Source of the DNA: Micromussa lordhowensis
Taxonomy: Eukaryota; Cnidaria; Anthozoa; Scleractinia; Lobophylliidae
Direction of reading: 5' to 3'
Length of the DNA: 64,000 nucleotides
Assembly (NCBI GenBank): GCA_964020085.1
Contig: OZ026596.1
Coordinates: forward strand, 17,471,795 to 17,535,794
The notes below the pieces were generated by a model. It had not been told where the DNA came from, searched no databases, and saw only the letters and a list, made by a program, of their open reading frames with translations. The position numbers and the translations under genes were made by a program. Of this stretch, positions 1-13,150 are shown piece by piece; position 1 is the stretch's first letter; every line of letters begins with the position of its first letter.

Positions 1-1479
1 ATTGTTGGTGCAAAATATACAAAACAGCTGTCATTTTTGGCGCAAAACAAACAAAACAGCTGTCATTGTTGGCGCAAAATAAACAAAACAGCTGTCATTG
101 TTTTTGCAAAATAAACAAAACAGCTGTCATTGTTGGCGCAAAATAAACAAAAAAGCTGTCACTGTTGGCGCAAAATAAACAAAACAGCTGTCATTGTTGG
201 GGCAAAATAAACAAAACAGCTGTCATTGTTATCGCAAAACAAACAAAACAGCTGTCATTGTGTGCGCAATATAAACAAAATAGCTGTCATTGTTGGCGAA
301 AAATAAATAAAACAGCTGTCATTGTTGGCGCAAAATAAACAAAACAGCTGTCATTGTTGGCGCAAAATAAACTAAACAGCTGTCATTAATGGGGCGAAAT
401 AAACAAAACAGCTGTCATTGTTGGCGCAAAATAAACAAAACAGCTGTCATTGTTGGCGCAAAATAAACAAAACAGCTGTCATTGCTGGCGCAAAATAAAC
501 AAAACAGCTGTCATTGTTATCGCAAAATAAACAAACCAGCTGTCATTGTTTATGCAAAATAAACAAAACAGCTGTCATTGTTGGCGCAAAATAAATAAAA
601 CAGCTGTCATTGTTGGCGCAGAATAAACAAAACAGCTGTCATTGTTGGCGCAAAATAAACAAAACAGCTGTCATTGTTGGCGCAAAATAAACAAAACAGC
701 TGTCATTGTTGGCGGAAAATAAACAAAACAGCTGTCATTGTTGGCGCAAAATAAACAAAACAGCTTTCATTGTTGGCGGAAAATAAACAAAACAGCTGTC
801 ACTGTTATCGGAAAATAAACAAAACAGCTGTCATTGTTGACGCAAAATAAACAAAACAGCTGTCACTGTTATCGGAAAATAAACAAAACAGCTGTCATTG
901 TTGCCGCGAAATAAACAAAACAGCTGTCATTGCTGGCGCAAAATAAACAAAACAGCTGTCATTGTTATCGGAAAATAAACAAAAAAGGCTGTCATTGTTG
1001 GCGCAAAATAAACAAAACAGCTGTCATTGTTGGCGCAAATAAACAAAACAACTGTCATTGTTGGCGGAAAATAAACAAAACAGCTGTCATTTTTGGCGCA
1101 AAATAAACAAAACAGCTGTCATTGTTGGCGCAAAATAAACAAAACAGCTGTCATTGCTGGTGCAAAATAAACAAAAGAGCTGTCGTTGTTGGCACAAAAT
1201 AAACAAAACAGCTGTCATTGCTGGCGCAAAATAAACAAAAAAGCTGTCATTGTTGGCGCAAAATAAACAAAACAGCTGTCATTGTTGGCGCAAAATAAAC
1301 AAAACAGCTTTTATTGTTGGCGCAAAATAAAAAAAATAGCTGTCATTGTTGGCGCAAAATAAACAAAACAGCTGTCATTGTTGGTGCAAAATAAACAAAA
1401 CAGCTATTATTGTTATCGCAAAATAAACAAAATAGCTGTCATTGCTGGCGCGAAATAAACAAAAAAGCTGTCATTGTTG

Positions 1480-4400
1480 GCGCAAAATAAACAAAACAGC
1501 TGTCATTGTTGGCGCAAAATAAACAACACAGCTGTCATTGTTGGCGCAAAATAAACAAAACAGCTGTCATTGTTTGCGCAAAATAAACAAAACTGCTGTC
1601 ATTGTTGGCGCTAAAATAAACAAACAGCTGTCATTGTTGGTGCAAAAAGAACAAAACAGCTGTCATTGTTGGCGCAAAAGAAACAAAACAGCTGTCATTG
1701 TTGGTGCAAAATAAACAAAACAGCTTTCATTGTTATCGCAAAATAAACAAAACAGCTGTCACTGTTATCGGAAAATAAACAAAACAGCTGTCATTGTTGG
1801 CGCAAAATAAACAAAACAGCTGTCATTGTTGGCGCAAAATAAACAACACACCTGTCATTGTTGGCGCAAAATAAACAAAACAGCTGTCATTGCTTGCGCA
1901 AAATAAACAAAACTGCTGTCATTGTTGGCGCTAAAATAAACAAACAGCTGTCATTGTTGGCGCAAAAAGAACAAAACAGCTGTCATTGTTGGCGCAAAAG
2001 AAACAAAACAGCTGTCATTGTTGGCGCAAAATAAACAAAACAGCTGTCATTGTTGGCGCAAAATAAACAAAACAGCTGTCATTGTTGGTGCAAAATAAAA
2101 AAAATAGCTGTCATTGTTGGCGCAAAATAAACAAAACAGCTGTCATTGTTGGCGCAAAATAAACAAAACAGCTGTCATTGTTATCGCAAAATAAACAAAA
2201 CAGCTGTCATTGCTGGCGCAAAATAAACAAAAAAGCTGTCATTGTTGGCGCAAAATAAACAAAACAGCTGTCATTGTTGACGCAAAATAAACAAAACAGC
2301 TGTCATTGTTGGTGCAAAATAAACAAAACAGCTGTCATTGTTTGCGCAAAATAAACAAAACAGCTGTCATTGTTGGCGGTAAAATAAACAAACAGCTGTC
2401 ATTGTTGGCGCAAAAAGAACAAAACAGCTGTCATTGTTGGCGCAAAAGAAACAAAACAGCTGTCATTGTTGGCGCAAAATAAACAAAACAGCTTTCATTG
2501 TTGGCGCAAAATAAACAAAACAGCTGTCACTGTTGTCGGAAAATAAACAAAACAGCTGTCATTGTTGGCGCAAAATAAACAAAACAGCTGTCACTGTTAT
2601 CGGAAAATAAACAAAACAGCTGTCATTGTTGGGGCAAAATGAACAAAACAGCTGTCATTGCTGGCGCAATATAAACAAAATAGCTGTGATTGTTGGCGAA
2701 AAATAAACAAAACAGCTGTCATTGTTGGCGCAAAATAAACAAAACAGCTGTCATTGTTGGCGCAAAATAAACAAAACAGCTGTCATTGTTGGGGCAAAAT
2801 AAACAAAACAGCTGTCATTGTTGCCGCAAAATAAACAAAACAGCTGTCATTGTTGGCGCAAAATAAAAAAAAATAGCTGTCATTGTTGGCGCAAAATAAA
2901 CAAAACAGCTGTCATTGTTGCCGCAAAATAAACAAAACAGCTGTCATTGTTGGCGCAAAATAAACAAAACAGCTGTCATTGTTGGCGCAAAATAAACAAA
3001 ACAGCTGTCATTGCTGGCGCAAAATAAACAAAACAGCTGTCATTGTTTTCAGAAAATAAACAAAACAGCTGTCATTGCAGGTGCAAAATAAACAAAACAG
3101 CTGTCATTGTTTTTGCAAAATAAACAAAACAGCTGTCATTGTTGGCCCAAAATATACAAAACAGCTGTCATTGTTGGCGCAAAATAAACAAAACAGCTGT
3201 CATTGTTGGCGCAAAATAAACAAAACAGCTGTCATTGTTTTTGCAAAATAAACAAAACAGCTGTCATTGTTGGCGCGAAATAAAAAAAAAAGCTGTCACT
3301 GTTGGCGCAAAATAAACAAAACAGCTGTCATTGTTGGGGCAAAATAAACAAAACAGCTGTCATTGTTATCGCAAAACAAACAAAACAGCTGTCATTGTGT
3401 GCGCAATATAAACAAAATAGCTGTCATTGTTGGCGAAAAATAAATAAAACAGCTGTCATTGTTGGCGCAAAATAAACAAAACAGCTGTCATTGTTGGCGC
3501 AAAATAAACTAAACAGCTGTCATTAATGGGGCGAAATAAACAAAACAGCTGTCATTGTTGGCGCAAAATAAACAAAACAGCTGTCATTGTTGGCGCAAAA
3601 TAAACAAAACAGCTGTCATTGCTGGCGCAAAATAAACAAAACAGCTGTCATTGTTATCGCAAAATAAACAAACCAGCTGTCATTGTTTATGCAAAATAAA
3701 CAAAACAGCTGTCACTGTTGGCGCAAAATAAATAAAACAGCTGTCATTGTTGGCGCAAAATAAACAAAACAGCTGTCATTGTTGGCGCAAAATAAACTAA
3801 ACAGCTGTCATTAATGGGGCGAAATAAACAAAACAGCTGTCATTGTTGGCGCAAAATAAACAAAACAGCTGTCATTGTTGGCGCAAAATAAACAAAACAG
3901 CTGTCATTGTTGGCGGAAAATAAACAAAACAGCTGTCATTGTTGGTGCAAAATAAACAAAACAGCTGTCATTGTTGGCGCAAAATAAACAAAAAAGCTGT
4001 CATTGTTGGCGCAAAATAAACAAAACAGCTGTCATTGTTGGCGCAAAATAAACAAAACAGCTGTCATTGTTGGCGCAAAATAAAAAAAACACCTGTCGTT
4101 GTTGGCGAAAAATAAACAAAACAGCTGTCATTGTTGCCGCAAAATAAACAAAACAGCTGTCATTGTTGGCGCAAAATAAAAAAAAATAGCTGTCATTGTT
4201 GGCGCAAAATAAACAAAACAGCTGTCATTGCTGGCGCAAAATAAACAAAACAGCTGTCATTGTTATCGCAAAATAAACAAAACAGCTGTCATTGCTGGCG
4301 CAAAATAAACAAAAAAGCTGTCATTGTTGGCGCAAAATAAACAAAACAGCTGTCATTGTTGACGCAAAATAAACAAAACAGCTGTCATTGTTGGCGCAAA

Positions 4401-5330
4401 AAAAAAAAAAAACAGCTGTCATTGTTTGCGCAAAATAAACAAAACAGCTGTCATTGTTGGCGGTAAAATAAACAAACAGCTGTCATTGTTGGCGCAAAAA
4501 GAACAAAACAGCTGTCATTGTTGGCGCAAAAGAAACAAAACAGCTGTCATTGTTGGCGCAAAATAAACAAAACAGCTTTCATTGTTGGCGCAAAATAAAC
4601 AAAACAGCTGTCACTGTTGTCGGAAAATAAACAAAACAGCTGTCATTGTTGGCGCAAAATAAACAAAACAGCTGTCACTGTTATCGGAAAATAAACAAAA
4701 CAGCTGTCATTGTTGGCGCAAAATAAACAAAACAGCTGTCATTGTTGGCGGAAAATCAACAAAACAGCTGTCATTGTTGGCGCAAAATAAACAAAACAGC
4801 TGTCATTGTTGGCGCAAAATAAACAAAAAAGCTGTCATTGTTGGCGCAAAATAAACAAAACAGCTGTCATTGTTGGCGCAAAATAAACAAAACAGCTGTC
4901 ATTGTTGGCGCAATATAAACAAAACAGCTGTCATTGTTGGCACAAAATAAACAAAACCGCTGTCATTGTTGGCGCAAAATAAACAAAACAGCTGTCATTG
5001 TTGGCGCAAAATAAAAAAAAATAGCTGTCATTGTTGGCGCAAAACAAACAAAACAGCTGTCATTGTGTGCGCAATATTAACAAAATAGCTGTCATTGTTG
5101 GCAAAAAATAAAAAAAACAGCTGTCATTGTTGGGGCAAAATAAACAAAACAGCTGTCATTGTTGGCGCAAAATAAACAAAACAGCTGCCATTGTTGGCGC
5201 AAAAGAAACAAAACGGCTGTCATTGTTGGCGCAAAATAAACAAAACAGCTGTCATTGTTGGCGCAAAATAAACAAAACCGCTGTCATTGTTGGCGCAAAA
5301 TAAACAAAACAGCTGTCATTGCTGGCGCAA
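1480..5330 (+). repeat. Segment duplicated at about +7.815 kb (upstream copy)
   Basis: Landmarks repeat at an offset of 7,814-7,815: ACTGCTGTC (1592 and 9407), GCGGTAAAATAAAC (2376 and 10191), TTTTCAGAAAA (3046 and 10861), ATTAATGGGG (3522 and 11336) and GTGTGCGCAATATTAAC (5065 and 12879). The match fails near 5.34 kb against 13.15 kb. The partner occupies about 9.30-13.15 kb and overlaps the start of the 4.61-kb repeat, so duplications are nested. Confidence 0.82.
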
Positions 5331-8300
5331 AATAAACAAAACAGCTGTCATTGTTGGCGCAAAATAAATAAAACAGCTGTCATTGTTGGCGCAGAATAAA
5401 CAAAACAGCTGTCATTGTTGGCGCAAAATAAACAAAACAGCTGTCATTGTTGGCGCAAAATAAACAAAACAGCTGTCATTGTTGGCGGAAAATAAACAAA
5501 ACAGCTGTCATTGTTGGCGCAAAATAAACAAAAAAGCTGTCATTGTTGGCGCAAAATAAACAAAACAGCTGTCATTGTTGGCGCAAAATAAACAAAACAG
5601 CTGTCATTGTTGGCGCAAAATAAACAAAACAGCTTTCATTGTTGGCGGAAAATAAACAAAACAGCTGTCACTGTTATCGGAAAATAAACAAAACAGCTGT
5701 CATTGTTGACGCAAAATAAACAAAACAGCTGTCACTGTTATCGGAAAATAAACAAAACAGCTGTCATTGTTGCCGCGAAATAAACAAAACAGCTGTCATT
5801 GCTGGCGCAAAATAAACAAAACAGCTGTCATTGTTATCGGAAAATAAACAAAAAAGGCTGTCATTGTTGGCGCAAAATAAACAAAACAGCTGTCATTGTT
5901 GGCGCAAATAAACAAAACAACTGTCATTGTTGGCGGAAAATAAACAAAACAGCTGTCATTTTTGGCGCAAAATAAACAAAACAGCTGTCATTGTTGGCGC
6001 AAAATAAACAAAACAGCTGTCATTGCTGGTGCAAAATAAACAAAAGAGCTGTCGTTGTTGGCACAAAATAAACAAAACAGCTGTCATTGCTGGCGCAAAA
6101 TAAACAAAAAAGCTGTCATTGTTGGCGCAAAATAAACAAAACAGCTGTCATTGTTGGCGCAAAATAAACAAAACAGCTTTTATTGTTGGCGCAAAATAAA
6201 AAAAATAGCTGTCATTGTTGGCGCAAAATAAACAAAACAGCTGTCATTGTTGGTGCAAAATAAACAAAACAGCTATTATTGTTATCGCAAAATAAACAAA
6301 ATAGCTGTCATTGCTGGCGCGAAATAAACAAAAAAGCTGTCATTGTTGGCGCAAAATAAACAAAACAGCTGTCATTGTTGGCGCAAAATAAACAACACAG
6401 CTGTCATTGTTGGCGCAAAATAAACAAAACAGCTGTCATTGTTTGCGCAAAATAAACAAAACTGCTGTCATTGTTGGCGCTAAAATAAACAAACAGCTGT
6501 CATTGTTGGTGCAAAAAGAACAAAACAGCTGTCATTGTTGGCGCAAAAGAAACAAAACAGCTGTCATTGTTGGTGCAAAATAAACAAAACAGCTTTCATT
6601 GTTATCGCAAAATAAACAAAACAGCTGTCACTGTTATCGGAAAATAAACAAAACAGCTGTCATTGTTGGCGCAAAATAAACAAAACAGCTGTCATTGTTG
6701 GCGCAAAATAAACAACACACCTGTCATTGTTGGCGCAAAATAAACAAAACAGCTGTCATTGCTTGCGCAAAATAAACAAAACTGCTGTCATTGTTGGCGC
6801 TAAAATAAACAAACAGCTGTCATTGTTGGCGCAAAAAGAACAAAACAGCTGTCATTGTTGGCGCAAAATAAACAAAACAGCTGTCATTGTTATCGCAAAA
6901 TAAACAAAACAGCTGTCATTGCTGGCGCAAAATAAACAAAAAAGCTGTCATTGTTGGCGCAAAATAAACAAAACAGCTGTCATTGTTGACGCAAAATAAA
7001 CAAAACAGCTGTCATTGTTGGTGCAAAATAAACAAAACAGCTGTCATTGTTTGCGCAAAATAAACAAAACAGCTGTCATTGTTGGCGGTAAAATAAACAA
7101 ACAGCTGTCATTGTTGGCGCAAAAAGAACAAAACAGCTGTCATTGTTGGCGCAAAAGAAACAAAACAGCTGTCATTGTTGGCGCAAAATAAACAAAACAG
7201 CTTTCATTGTTGGCGCAAAATAAACAAAACAACTGTCATTGTTGGCGGAAAATAAACAAAACAGCTGTCATTTTTGGCGCAAAATAAACAAAACAGCTGT
7301 CATTGTTGGCGCAAAATAAACAAAACAGCTGTCATTGCTGGTGCAAAATAAACAAAAGAGCTGTCGTTGTTGGCACAAAATAAACAAAACAGCTGTCATT
7401 GCTGGCGCAAAATAAACAAAAAAGCTGTCATTGTTGGCGCAAAAAGAACAAAACAGCTGTCATTGTTGGCGCAAAAGAAACAAAACAGCTGTCATTGTTG
7501 GCGCAAAATAAACAAAACAGCTTTCATTGTTGGCGCAAAATAAACAAAACAGCTGTCACTGTTGTCGGAAAATAAACAAAACAGCTGTCATTGTTGGCGC
7601 AAAATAAACAAAACAGCTGTCACTGTTATCGGAAAATAAACAAAACAGCTGTCATTGTTGGCGCAAAATAAACAAAACAGCTGTCATTGTTGGCGGAAAA
7701 TCAACAAAACAGCTGTCATTGTTGGCGCAAAATAAACAAAACAGCTGTCATTGTTGGCGCAAAATAAACAAAAAAGCTGTCATTGTTGGCGCAAAATAAA
7801 CAAAACAGCTGTCATTGTTGGCGCAAAATAAACAAAACAGCTGTCATTGTTGGCGCAATATAAACAAAACAGCTGTCATTGTTGGCACAAAATAAACAAA
7901 ACCGCTGTCATTGTTGGCGCAAAATAAACAAAACAGCTGTCATTGTTGGCGCAAAATAAAAAAAAATAGCTGTCATTGTTGGCGCAAAACAAACAAAACA
8001 GCTGTCATTGTGTGCGCAATATTAACAAAATAGCTGTCATTGTTGGCAAAAAATAAAAAAAACAGCTGTCATTGTTGGGGCAAAATAAACAAAACAGCTG
8101 TCATTGTTGGCGCAAAATAAACAAAACAGCTGCCATTGTTGGCGCAAAAGAAACAAAACGGCTGTCATTGTTGGCGCAAAATAAACAAAACAGCTGTCAT
8201 TGTTGGCGCAAAATAAACAAAACCGCTGTCATTGTTGGCGCAAAATAAACAAAACAGCTGTCATTGCTGGCGCAAAATAAACAAAACAGCTGTCATTGTT

Positions 8301-8930
8301 GGCGCAAAATAAATAAAACAGCTGTCATTGTTGGCGCAGAATAAACAAAACAGCTGTCATTGTTGGCGCAAAATAAACAAAACAGCTGTCATTGTTGGCG
8401 CAAAATAAACAAAACAGCTGTCATTGTTGGCGGAAAATAAACAAAACAGCTGTCATTGTTGGCGCAAAATAAACAAAAAAGCTGTCATTGTTGGCGCAAA
8501 ATAAACAAAACAGCTGTCATTGTTGGCGCAAAATAAACAAAACAGCTGTCATTGTTGGCGCAAAATAAACAAAACAGCTTTCATTGTTGGCGGAAAATAA
8601 ACAAAACAGCTGTCACTGTTATCGGAAAATAAACAAAACAGCTGTCATTGTTGACGCAAAATAAACAAAACAGCTGTCACTGTTATCGGAAAATAAACAA
8701 AACAGCTGTCATTGTTGCCGCGAAATAAACAAAACAGCTGTCATTGCTGGCGCAAAATAAACAAAACAGCTGTCATTGTTATCGGAAAATAAACAAAAAA
8801 GGCTGTCATTGTTGGCGCAAAATAAACAAAACAGCTGTCATTGTTGGCGCAAATAAACAAAACAACTGTCATTGTTGGCGGAAAATAAACAAAACAGCTG
8901 TCATTTTTGGCGCAAAATAAACAAAACAGC
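4490..8930 (+). repeat. Overlapping shorter duplications, 2.95-kb offset, with links to 0.6-2.0 kb
   Basis: About 4.49-5.98 kb recurs at 7.44-8.93 kb (offset 2,945; GCAGAATAAAC at 5391 and 8336, GTGTGCGCAATATTAAC at 5065 and 8010). About 5.4-6.8 kb also matches 0.6-2.0 kb, with the offset shifting from 4,773 to 4,869, a difference of exactly three monomers (96 bp). This is a direct trace of monomer gain or loss inside a duplicated block. Confidence 0.75.
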
Positions 8931-9299
8931 TGTCATTGTTGGCGGAAAATAAACAAAACAGCTGTCATTGTTGGGGCAAAATGAACAAAACAGCTGTCAT
9001 TGCTGGCGCAATATAAACAAAATAGCTGTGATTGTTGGCGAAAAATAAACAAAACAGCTGTCATTGTTGGCGCAAAATAAACAAAACAGCTGTCATTGTT
9101 GGCGCAAAATAAACAAAACAGCTGTCATTGTTGGGGCAAAATAAACAAAACAGCTGTCATTGTTGCCGCAAAATAAACAAAACAGCTGTCATTGTTGGCG
9201 CAAAATAAAAAAAAATAGCTGTCATTGTTGGCGCAAAATAAACAAAACAGCTGTCATTGTTGCCGCAAAATAAACAAAACAGCTGTCATTGTTGGCGCA

Positions 9300-12200
9300 A
9301 AATAAACAAAACAGCTGTCATTGTTGGCGCAAAATAAACAACACAGCTGTCATTGTTGGCGCAAAATAAACAAAACAGCTGTCATTGTTTGCGCAAAATA
9401 AACAAAACTGCTGTCATTGTTGGCGCTAAAATAAACAAACAGCTGTCATTGTTGGTGCAAAAAGAACAAAACAGCTGTCATTGTTGGCGCAAAAGAAACA
9501 AAACAGCTGTCATTGTTGGTGCAAAATAAACAAAACAGCTTTCATTGTTATCGCAAAATAAACAAAACAGCTGTCACTGTTATCGGAAAATAAACAAAAC
9601 AGCTGTCATTGTTGGCGCAAAATAAACAAAACAGCTGTCATTGTTGGCGCAAAATAAACAACACACCTGTCATTGTTGGCGCAAAATAAACAAAACAGCT
9701 GTCATTGCTTGCGCAAAATAAACAAAACTGCTGTCATTGTTGGCGCTAAAATAAACAAACAGCTGTCATTGTTGGCGCAAAAAGAACAAAACAGCTGTCA
9801 TTGTTGGCGCAAAAGAAACAAAACAGCTGTCATTGTTGGCGCAAAATAAACAAAACAGCTGTCATTGTTGGCGCAAAATAAACAAAACAGCTGTCATTGT
9901 TGGTGCAAAATAAAAAAAATAGCTGTCATTGTTGGCGCAAAATAAACAAAACAGCTGTCATTGTTGGCGCAAAATAAACAAAACAGCTGTCATTGTTATC
10001 GCAAAATAAACAAAACAGCTGTCATTGCTGGCGCAAAATAAACAAAAAAGCTGTCATTGTTGGCGCAAAATAAACAAAACAGCTGTCATTGTTGACGCAA
10101 AATAAACAAAACAGCTGTCATTGTTGGTGCAAAATAAACAAAACAGCTGTCATTGTTTGCGCAAAATAAACAAAACAGCTGTCATTGTTGGCGGTAAAAT
10201 AAACAAACAGCTGTCATTGTTGGCGCAAAAAGAACAAAACAGCTGTCATTGTTGGCGCAAAAGAAACAAAACAGCTGTCATTGTTGGCGCAAAATAAACA
10301 AAACAGCTTTCATTGTTGGCGCAAAATAAACAAAACAGCTGTCACTGTTGTCGGAAAATAAACAAAACAGCTGTCATTGTTGGCGCAAAATAAACAAAAC
10401 AGCTGTCACTGTTATCGGAAAATAAACAAAACAGCTGTCATTGTTGGGGCAAAATGAACAAAACAGCTGTCATTGCTGGCGCAATATAAACAAAATAGCT
10501 GTGATTGTTGGCGAAAAATAAACAAAACAGCTGTCATTGTTGGCGCAAAATAAACAAAACAGCTGTCATTGTTGGCGCAAAATAAACAAAACAGCTGTCA
10601 TTGTTGGGGCAAAATAAACAAAACAGCTGTCATTGTTGCCGCAAAATAAACAAAACAGCTGTCATTGTTGGCGCAAAATAAAAAAAAATAGCTGTCATTG
10701 TTGGCGCAAAATAAACAAAACAGCTGTCATTGTTGCCGCAAAATAAACAAAACAGCTGTCATTGTTGGCGCAAAATAAACAAAACAGCTGTCATTGTTGG
10801 CGCAAAATAAACAAAACAGCTGTCATTGCTGGCGCAAAATAAACAAAACAGCTGTCATTGTTTTCAGAAAATAAACAAAACAGCTGTCATTGCAGGTGCA
10901 AAATAAACAAAACAGCTGTCATTGTTTTTGCAAAATAAACAAAACAGCTGTCATTGTTGGCCCAAAATATACAAAACAGCTGTCATTGTTGGCGCAAAAT
11001 AAACAAAACAGCTGTCATTGTTGGCGCAAAATAAACAAAACAGCTGTCATTGTTTTTGCAAAATAAACAAAACAGCTGTCATTGTTGGCGCGAAAAAAAA
11101 AAAAAGCTGTCACTGTTGGCGCAAAATAAACAAAACAGCTGTCATTGTTGGGGCAAAATAAACAAAACAGCTGTCATTGTTATCGCAAAACAAACAAAAC
11201 AGCTGTCATTGTGTGCGCAATATAAACAAAATAGCTGTCATTGTTGGCGAAAAATAAATAAAACAGCTGTCATTGTTGGCGCAAAATAAACAAAACAGCT
11301 GTCATTGTTGGCGCAAAATAAACTAAACAGCTGTCATTAATGGGGCGAAATAAACAAAACAGCTGTCATTGTTGGCGCAAAATAAACAAAACAGCTGTCA
11401 TTGTTGGCGCAAAATAAACAAAACAGCTGTCATTGCTGGCGCAAAATAAACAAAACAGCTGTCATTGTTATCGCAAAATAAACAAACCAGCTGTCATTGT
11501 TTATGCAAAATAAACAAAACAGCTGTCACTGTTGGCGCAAAATAAATAAAACAGCTGTCATTGTTGGCGCAAAATAAACAAAACAGCTGTCATTGTTGGC
11601 GCAAAATAAACTAAACAGCTGTCATTAATGGGGCGAAATAAACAAAACAGCTGTCATTGTTGGCGCAAAATAAACAAAACAGCTGTCATTGTTGGCGCAA
11701 AATAAACAAAACAGCTGTCATTGTTGGCGGAAAATAAACAAAACAGCTGTCATTGTTGGTGCAAAATAAACAAAACAGCTGTCATTGTTGGCGCAAAATA
11801 AACAAAAAAGCTGTCATTGTTGGCGCAAAATAAACAAAACAGCTGTCATTGTTGGCGCAAAATAAACAAAACAGCTGTCATTGTTGGCGCAAAATAAAAA
11901 AAACACCTGTCGTTGTTGGCGAAAAATAAACAAAACAGCTGTCATTGTTGCCGCAAAATAAACAAAACAGCTGTCATTGTTGGCGCAAAATAAAAAAAAA
12001 TAGCTGTCATTGTTGGCGCAAAATAAACAAAACAGCTGTCATTGCTGGCGCAAAATAAACAAAACAGCTGTCATTGTTATCGCAAAATAAACAAAACAGC
12101 TGTCATTGCTGGCGCAAAATAAACAAAAAAGCTGTCATTGTTGGCGCAAAATAAACAAAACAGCTGTCATTGTTGACGCAAAATAAACAAAACAGCTGTC

Positions 12201-13150
12201 ATTGTTGGCGCAAAAAAAAAAAAAAACAGCTGTCATTGTTTGCGCAAAATAAACAAAACAGCTGTCATTGTTGGCGGTAAAATAAACAAACAGCTGTCAT
12301 TGTTGGCGCAAAAAGAACAAAACAGCTGTCATTGTTGGCGCAAAAGAAACAAAACAGCTGTCATTGTTGGCGCAAAATAAACAAAACAGCTTTCATTGTT
12401 GGCGCAAAATAAACAAAACAGCTGTCACTGTTGTCGGAAAATAAACAAAACAGCTGTCATTGTTGGCGCAAAATAAACAAAACAGCTGTCACTGTTATCG
12501 GAAAATAAACAAAACAGCTGTCATTGTTGGCGCAAAATAAACAAAACAGCTGTCATTGTTGGCGGAAAATCAACAAAACAGCTGTCATTGTTGGCGCAAA
12601 ATAAACAAAACAGCTGTCATTGTTGGCGCAAAATAAACAAAAAAGCTGTCATTGTTGGCGCAAAATAAAGAAAACAGCTGTCATTGTTGGCGCAAAATAA
12701 ACAAAACAGCTGTCATTGTTGGCGCAATATAAACAAAACAGCTGTCATTGTTGGCACAAAATAAACAAAACCGCTGTCATTGTTGGCGCAAAATAAACAA
12801 AACAGCTGTCATTGTTGGCGCAAAATAAAAAAAAATAGCTGTCATTGTTGGCGCAAAACAAACAAAACAGCTGTCATTGTGTGCGCAATATTAACAAAAT
12901 AGCTGTCATTGTTGGCAAAAAATAAAAAAAACAGCTGTCATTGTTGGGGCAAAATAAACAAAACAGCTGTCATTGTTGGCGCAAAATAAACAAAACAGCT
13001 GCCATTGTTGGCGCAAAAGAAACAAAACGGCTGTCATTGTTGGCGCAAAATAAACAAAACAGCTGTCATTGTTGGCGCAAAATAAACAAAACCGCTGTCA
13101 TTGTTGGCGCAAAATAAACAAAACAGCTGTCATTGCTGGCGCAAAATAAA
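9300..13150 (+). repeat. Segment duplicated at about -7.815 kb (downstream copy)
   Basis: Downstream partner of 1.48-5.33 kb, recognised by the same ordered landmarks. Its right two-thirds is also part of copy 1 of the 4.61-kb repeat, so most of 11-13 kb exists at least three times in the window. Confidence 0.8.

Noticed and set aside
11050..11289. Short plus-strand reading frames rich in NKQNSCHCW, KINKTAVIVGAK and TKQLSLLAQ (here and at many sites to 61434)
   Set aside because: They are translations of the satellite in its three frames, opened by variants that remove one TAA. There is no start context, domain or independent conservation.
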